Origin: Algirhabdus cladophorae
GTDB lineage: Bacteria > Pseudomonadota > Alphaproteobacteria > Rhodobacterales > Rhodobacteraceae
Direction: 5' to 3'
Length of the DNA stretch: 64,000 nucleotides
Assembly (NCBI RefSeq): GCF_044772865.1
Contig: NZ_CP173029.1
Span: 744,001 to 808,000 of the forward strand
In this document: positions 60,844 to 64,000 of the stretch, in pieces
Numbering within the stretch: the stretch's first letter is position 1
How the letters are laid out: each line of letters begins with the position of its first letter
Notes under the pieces: model-generated
What the model was told of the DNA's origin: nothing
Databases searched by the model: none
Seen by the model: only the letters and a program-made list of their open reading frames with translations
Position numbers and translations under genes: made by a program

Positions 60844-62181
60844 CTAGAGCGCGCAGGGGTCAAGGGCGACGTCGCGTTGATTTTTAGGCGGTGGGACCAT
60901 CTTCCAATAGGCGACATTTTTAGCCGGTGTCACAGAGGTGTCTTGGACTTCGAGCTTGGCCAGAAAGTTACGGTCTTTGGCAGGTTTTTGCGTGCAGACG
61001 ACACGGAAGATATCCGACAGGATCGATGCGTTGTCGCCAAAATAAGTGTGTCCGAAGAAATCAGATTTAAATCCAGAGGCATCGATGTATTCGATCCCGT
61101 CCATTGCTGAAATGCCCTCCGAGGTATCGCCCAACCGAATTTGTCCATTCACCTTTTCCGAGGCCAAAAGCGCCGTGTCGCCGTCGCTGGCATAGACCGT
61201 GGCCGGATTGGTCAGCTTGCGAAAACTGGGCAGCAGTTGTTGTTTGAAAACATCGGCATCAATGTCAGGGGCAGCCAGCACAACTGTTGTGATTTTCTCA
61301 GCGGCTTCGGGCGTGTCGCGGATCAGTGCATCAAGGCCCCGCGACAGAACGCGGGTGCCCATAGAATGGGCGATGACGATAATGCGATCTGCATCGCGAG
61401 AGGTCAGATCCTTGAGGACTTTGGTCATGTCCGGCACGGCCCATTGCGCAGTTTGCGCGTCCACGGTGTAGGCGCGTGTGCGGGCCTGAGACGGCCAGCT
61501 GAAAAACATTGCAGGCCCATGAAAGGCAAGGTCATAAACCACTTGGCCCGTGCGCCGTGCGGCCTTGTCATAGCTGGTATTATAGCCGTGCACGAACAGC
61601 AAAATCGCCTTGTCGCTGCGGTCTGCGAGCTTGGCGTTGATGTCCTCCAACATGCGCTCGCGGGACCAGATATTTGCAGTTTGCAGGACCACGTGTTTTT
61701 CGGGATCCGGATTGAAAAATTTTGAGGCAAGCCAGCTTTGGGATTCCATCGTGCCCATTTTGTGTTCACGCGGAATGCTGACGGTCACAGTGCCGTATTC
61801 CAGCGTGCCGCGCGCATTGGAAAACTGGCTGGCCGGATCGCCTTCTTTGATCTGGCTGGCGCTGGCTTTTTTGCGATTGGTGGCAAAGTACAGCTCGACG
61901 GTTTTGTAGTCCTTTTCTTCGCCTTCAACTACGGTTTCTTCAACAATAACAGGGGCTTCCATTACTGATTCTTCCGACGTATCACCAGGATCGGTTGAGC
62001 CCACGGCACTGGTTTCTGGCGCTGGCGCAGGCGTTGGTTCGGGCATCGGGACTGGCATCGGCACAGGTTCTGGGGCCATTTCGGCCATAGGCGCCTCCTG
62101 CGGCGCCATCACAAAATAGGCAATGCAAAGGACAACCAAAAGGGCGAGCGGGACGAGGAATTTCGAGCGTAAATTATTCAT
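60844..62181 (-). CDS. DUF900-type alpha/beta hydrolase, membrane-anchored
   Basis: A 445-residue protein. One N-terminal membrane helix (LVPLALLVVLCIAYFVM) is followed by a Pro/Glu/Met-rich linker (28-95), then an esterase domain of the DUF900 family: ELYFATNRKKA, LLFVHGYNTSYDKAARRTGQ, and AHSMGTRVLSRGLD with the Ser nucleophile. The GDG-like acid and a His in FFGHTYFGD complete the set. Likely periplasmic. It is 31 bases ahead of the KAS III gene on the same strand. Confidence 0.82.
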   Translation of the reverse strand: MNNLRSKFLVPLALLVVLCIAYFVMAPQEAPMAEMAPEPVPMPVPMPEPTPAPAPETSAVGSTDPGDTSEESVMEAPVIVEETVVEGEEKDYKTVELYFATNRKKASASQIKEGDPASQFSNARGTLEYGTVTVSIPREHKMGTMESQSWLASKFFNPDPEKHVVLQTANIWSRERMLEDINAKLADRSDKAILLFVHGYNTSYDKAARRTGQVVYDLAFHGPAMFFSWPSQARTRAYTVDAQTAQWAVPDMTKVLKDLTSRDADRIIVIAHSMGTRVLSRGLDALIRDTPEAAEKITTVVLAAPDIDADVFKQQLLPSFRKLTNPATVYASDGDTALLASEKVNGQIRLGDTSEGISAMDGIEYIDASGFKSDFFGHTYFGDNASILSDIFRVVCTQKPAKDRNFLAKLEVQDTSVTPAKNVAYWKMVPPPKNQRDVALDPCAL

Positions 62182-62287
62182 AGGTCGGAGCCTAATCCTG
62201 CATAGGTGACCTGTCGAGTGGCAGATTGCACATTTAGATACCCCACAGCCAAACGCCCAGAGCGGCGCTAATTCGGTGCAACAGTGC

Positions 62288-64000
62288 CTACCCCTGCAAC
62301 GCCATCACGCCCACGTCGCCCTCTGAACGGGCTTTCATAGCGAAGGCTGCGGCGTGGCTGGCGGCGGCGGTGGTGAAATAGGGGATACGATCGTAGAGGG
62401 CCACGGCGCGGATCGAGCGGCTGTCTTCTACGGCGGCGGCCCCTTCGGTTGTGTTGAACACCAGTGCCACGTGTTTGTCTTTCATCCGGTCGACGATTGT
62501 CAGGCCACCCTCATAGACTTTGTTCACGGTCTCGGCGGCGATGCCGTTATCAGCCAGCCATTTGGCCGTGCCACGCGTGGCGAGGATGTTGAGGCCAAGA
62601 CCGGTGAGCGTCGTCATGGCGTCCAGCATGTCTTGGGTTTTGTCGGTATCTTTGATCGAAATGAACACGGTGCCTTCCGTCGGCAATTCGGTACCTGCGC
62701 CCATTTGCGCCTTGAGGAAGGCGCGGTGGAAGTCGCTGTCAGAGCCCATGACCTCACCGGTTGAGCGCATTTCTGGACCCAATATTGTGTCGACACCGGG
62801 GAAGCGGGCAAAGGGCAGAACGGCCTCTTTGACAGCGTATGTGTCGATCTCGGGATCGACCAGATCGAAGGTCGACAGTGGTTCGCCTGCCATGAGACGG
62901 GCAGCGATGCTAGCGATGGGGCTTTTCACGGCTTTGGCCACAAATGGCACGGTGCGGCTGGCGCGTGGGTTCACCTCGATCAGGTAGATCTCGTCGTCTT
63001 TGATGGCGAATTGCACGTTCATCAGGCCGACCACGTTCAGGGCCAAGGCGAGTGCTTCGGTCTGGGCGCGCAGGCGGGTGATTTGGTCTTTGGTCAGGGA
63101 ATAGGGCGGCAAGGAGCAGGCACTGTCGCCCGAATGCACGCCGGCCTCTTCGATGTGCTGCATGATGCCTGCTACATGGACCGCTTTGCCATCGCTGAGG
63201 GCGTCCACGTCGATTTCCACAGCACCCGAGAGGTAGCTGTCGAGCAGAACGGGGCTGTCGCCCGAGACCACAACGGCCTCGGAAATGTAGCGTTCCAGTT
63301 GCGGCATGTCGCGGACGATTTCCATGGCCCGACCGCCAAGAACATAGGACGGACGAATGACCAGAGGGAAGCCAATCTCGGCCGCAGCGGCAAGTGCTTC
63401 GGTGTCGGTGCTGGCAATAGCCCCGCCAGGTTGTTTGAGACCAAGATCTTCCACAAGCTGTTGGAAACGTTCACGATCTTCGGCCAGATCAATGGCGTCC
63501 GGTGTGGTGCCAAGGATCGGAATACCTGCGTCTTGCAAGGCATTTGCCAGCTTGAGCGGCGTTTGCCCGCCGAACTGAACGATGACGCCGTGCAGCGTGC
63601 CGTTTTCCTGTTCGACCCGCAGGATTTCCATCACATGCTCGAACGTGAGCGGCTCAAAATAGAGCCGGTCTGAGGTGTCATAGTCGGTCGAAACGGTCTC
63701 GGGGTTGCAGTTGACCATGATGGTTTCATAGCCCTGATCGGACAGAGCATAACAGGCGTGACAACAGCAATAATCGAACTCGATCCCTTGGCCGATCCGG
63801 TTCGGACCACCGCCCAGAACCACGACTTTCTTGCGATCCGAAGGGCGGGCTTCGCATTCCACATCGCCCATTACGGGTGTCTCGTAGGTGGAGTACATAT
63901 AGGGCGTTTGCGCTTCAAATTCGGCGGCACAGGTGTCGATGCGTTTGAACACGGCTGTCACGCCGAGGTTGATGCGGGCGCGGCGCACGTTGTCCTCGTC
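62288..64000 (-). CDS. carB: Carbamoyl-phosphate synthase large subunit, C-terminal part
   Basis: The frame is open to the window edge; the visible 570 codons hold the second half of the roughly 1,100-residue CarB. Seen are a linker (RIDTCAAEFEAQTPYMYSTYE), the second ATP-grasp domain (LGGGPNRIGQGIEFDYCC, QFGGQTPLKLANAL, VRPSYVLGGRAMEIV, EVNPRASRTVPFVAKA) and the C-terminal MGS-like allosteric domain (TRGTAKWLADNGIAAE). Supplies carbamoyl phosphate for pyrimidine and arginine. The N-terminal half lies beyond 64000. Confidence 0.97.
   Translation of the reverse strand, partial: DEDNVRRARINLGVTAVFKRIDTCAAEFEAQTPYMYSTYETPVMGDVECEARPSDRKKVVVLGGGPNRIGQGIEFDYCCCHACYALSDQGYETIMVNCNPETVSTDYDTSDRLYFEPLTFEHVMEILRVEQENGTLHGVIVQFGGQTPLKLANALQDAGIPILGTTPDAIDLAEDRERFQQLVEDLGLKQPGGAIASTDTEALAAAAEIGFPLVIRPSYVLGGRAMEIVRDMPQLERYISEAVVVSGDSPVLLDSYLSGAVEIDVDALSDGKAVHVAGIMQHIEEAGVHSGDSACSLPPYSLTKDQITRLRAQTEALALALNVVGLMNVQFAIKDDEIYLIEVNPRASRTVPFVAKAVKSPIASIAARLMAGEPLSTFDLVDPEIDTYAVKEAVLPFARFPGVDTILGPEMRSTGEVMGSDSDFHRAFLKAQMGAGTELPTEGTVFISIKDTDKTQDMLDAMTTLTGLGLNILATRGTAKWLADNGIAAETVNKVYEGGLTIVDRMKDKHVALVFNTTEGAAAVEDSRSIRAVALYDRIPYFTTAAASHAAAFAMKARSEGDVGVMALQG

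Overview
The window looks like a contiguous piece of the main chromosome of a marine alphaproteobacterium of the Rhodobacterales (roseobacter group). The grounds are a separate atpHAGDC operon, an alphaproteobacterial-type HisC-TyrA pair, DUF1489, DUF2125, DUF1150 and DUF465 proteins, Hint_2-domain proteins, a VPLPA-CTERM protein, a CIRCE-controlled groESL operon, and a fused Sat-CysC. The placement is inferred from family content; no 16S gene is present. Gene density is high and most genes are housekeeping. I saw no tRNA, rRNA, CRISPR array, insertion sequence or prophage.

Layout. 1-9.9 kb: start of a DUF1489 gene (minus strand), class II ribonucleotide reductase, an LpxR-like protein, a Hint-domain protein, rpsD, then hisC-tyrA-extensin, DUF2125 and ChaC. 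9.9-18.3 kb: an ExbB/MotA-like plus coiled-coil MotB/OmpA-like pair, then M23 peptidase, clpA, gloB and a methyltransferase. 18.6-23.5 kb: F1-ATPase operon atpHAGDC. 23.7-33.9 kb: membrane protein, H-type lectin, prs, small enzymes, a ribF-ycgN-ltaE cluster, MaoC, HAD hydrolase, Mn-dependent pyrophosphatase and a PAS-GAF-GGDEF protein. 34-38 kb: groESL, then a block holding a VPLPA-CTERM gene bounded by two copies of the groEL 3' end. 38-44.4 kb: rhodanese/ChrB-ChrA-EamA, purEK, DUF465, hsp20-DUF1150 and phzF. 44.5-50.7 kb: MarR-Sat-CysC, trxB, Lrp, a thioredoxin-like protein, a second Hint protein and an unlisted 49-residue gene. 50.9-64 kb: pgeF-midA-lgt, ubiK, ybjN, proC-csaA-glycerate dehydrogenase, tdk, a CII-like regulator, arsH, a KAS III homologue, a DUF900 esterase and the 3' part of carB.

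Control signals that read clearly: a consensus CIRCE with a sigma-70-type promoter before groES; a heat-shock (sigma-32 type) promoter before hsp20; a promoter followed at once by a strong hairpin before rpsD; intrinsic terminators after rpsD, atpC, groEL, sat-cysC and the 49-residue gene; paired palindromes before the MarR-Sat-CysC frame; and phased repeats before lrp. The least ordinary observations are the in-frame MarR-Sat-CysC reading frame with a strong internal start, the degenerate second groEL tail beyond a VPLPA-CTERM gene, a hairpin that covers the ribosome binding site of a thioredoxin-like gene, and the two-gene H+-channel/coiled-coil envelope system. No wholly new multi-gene system is evident.
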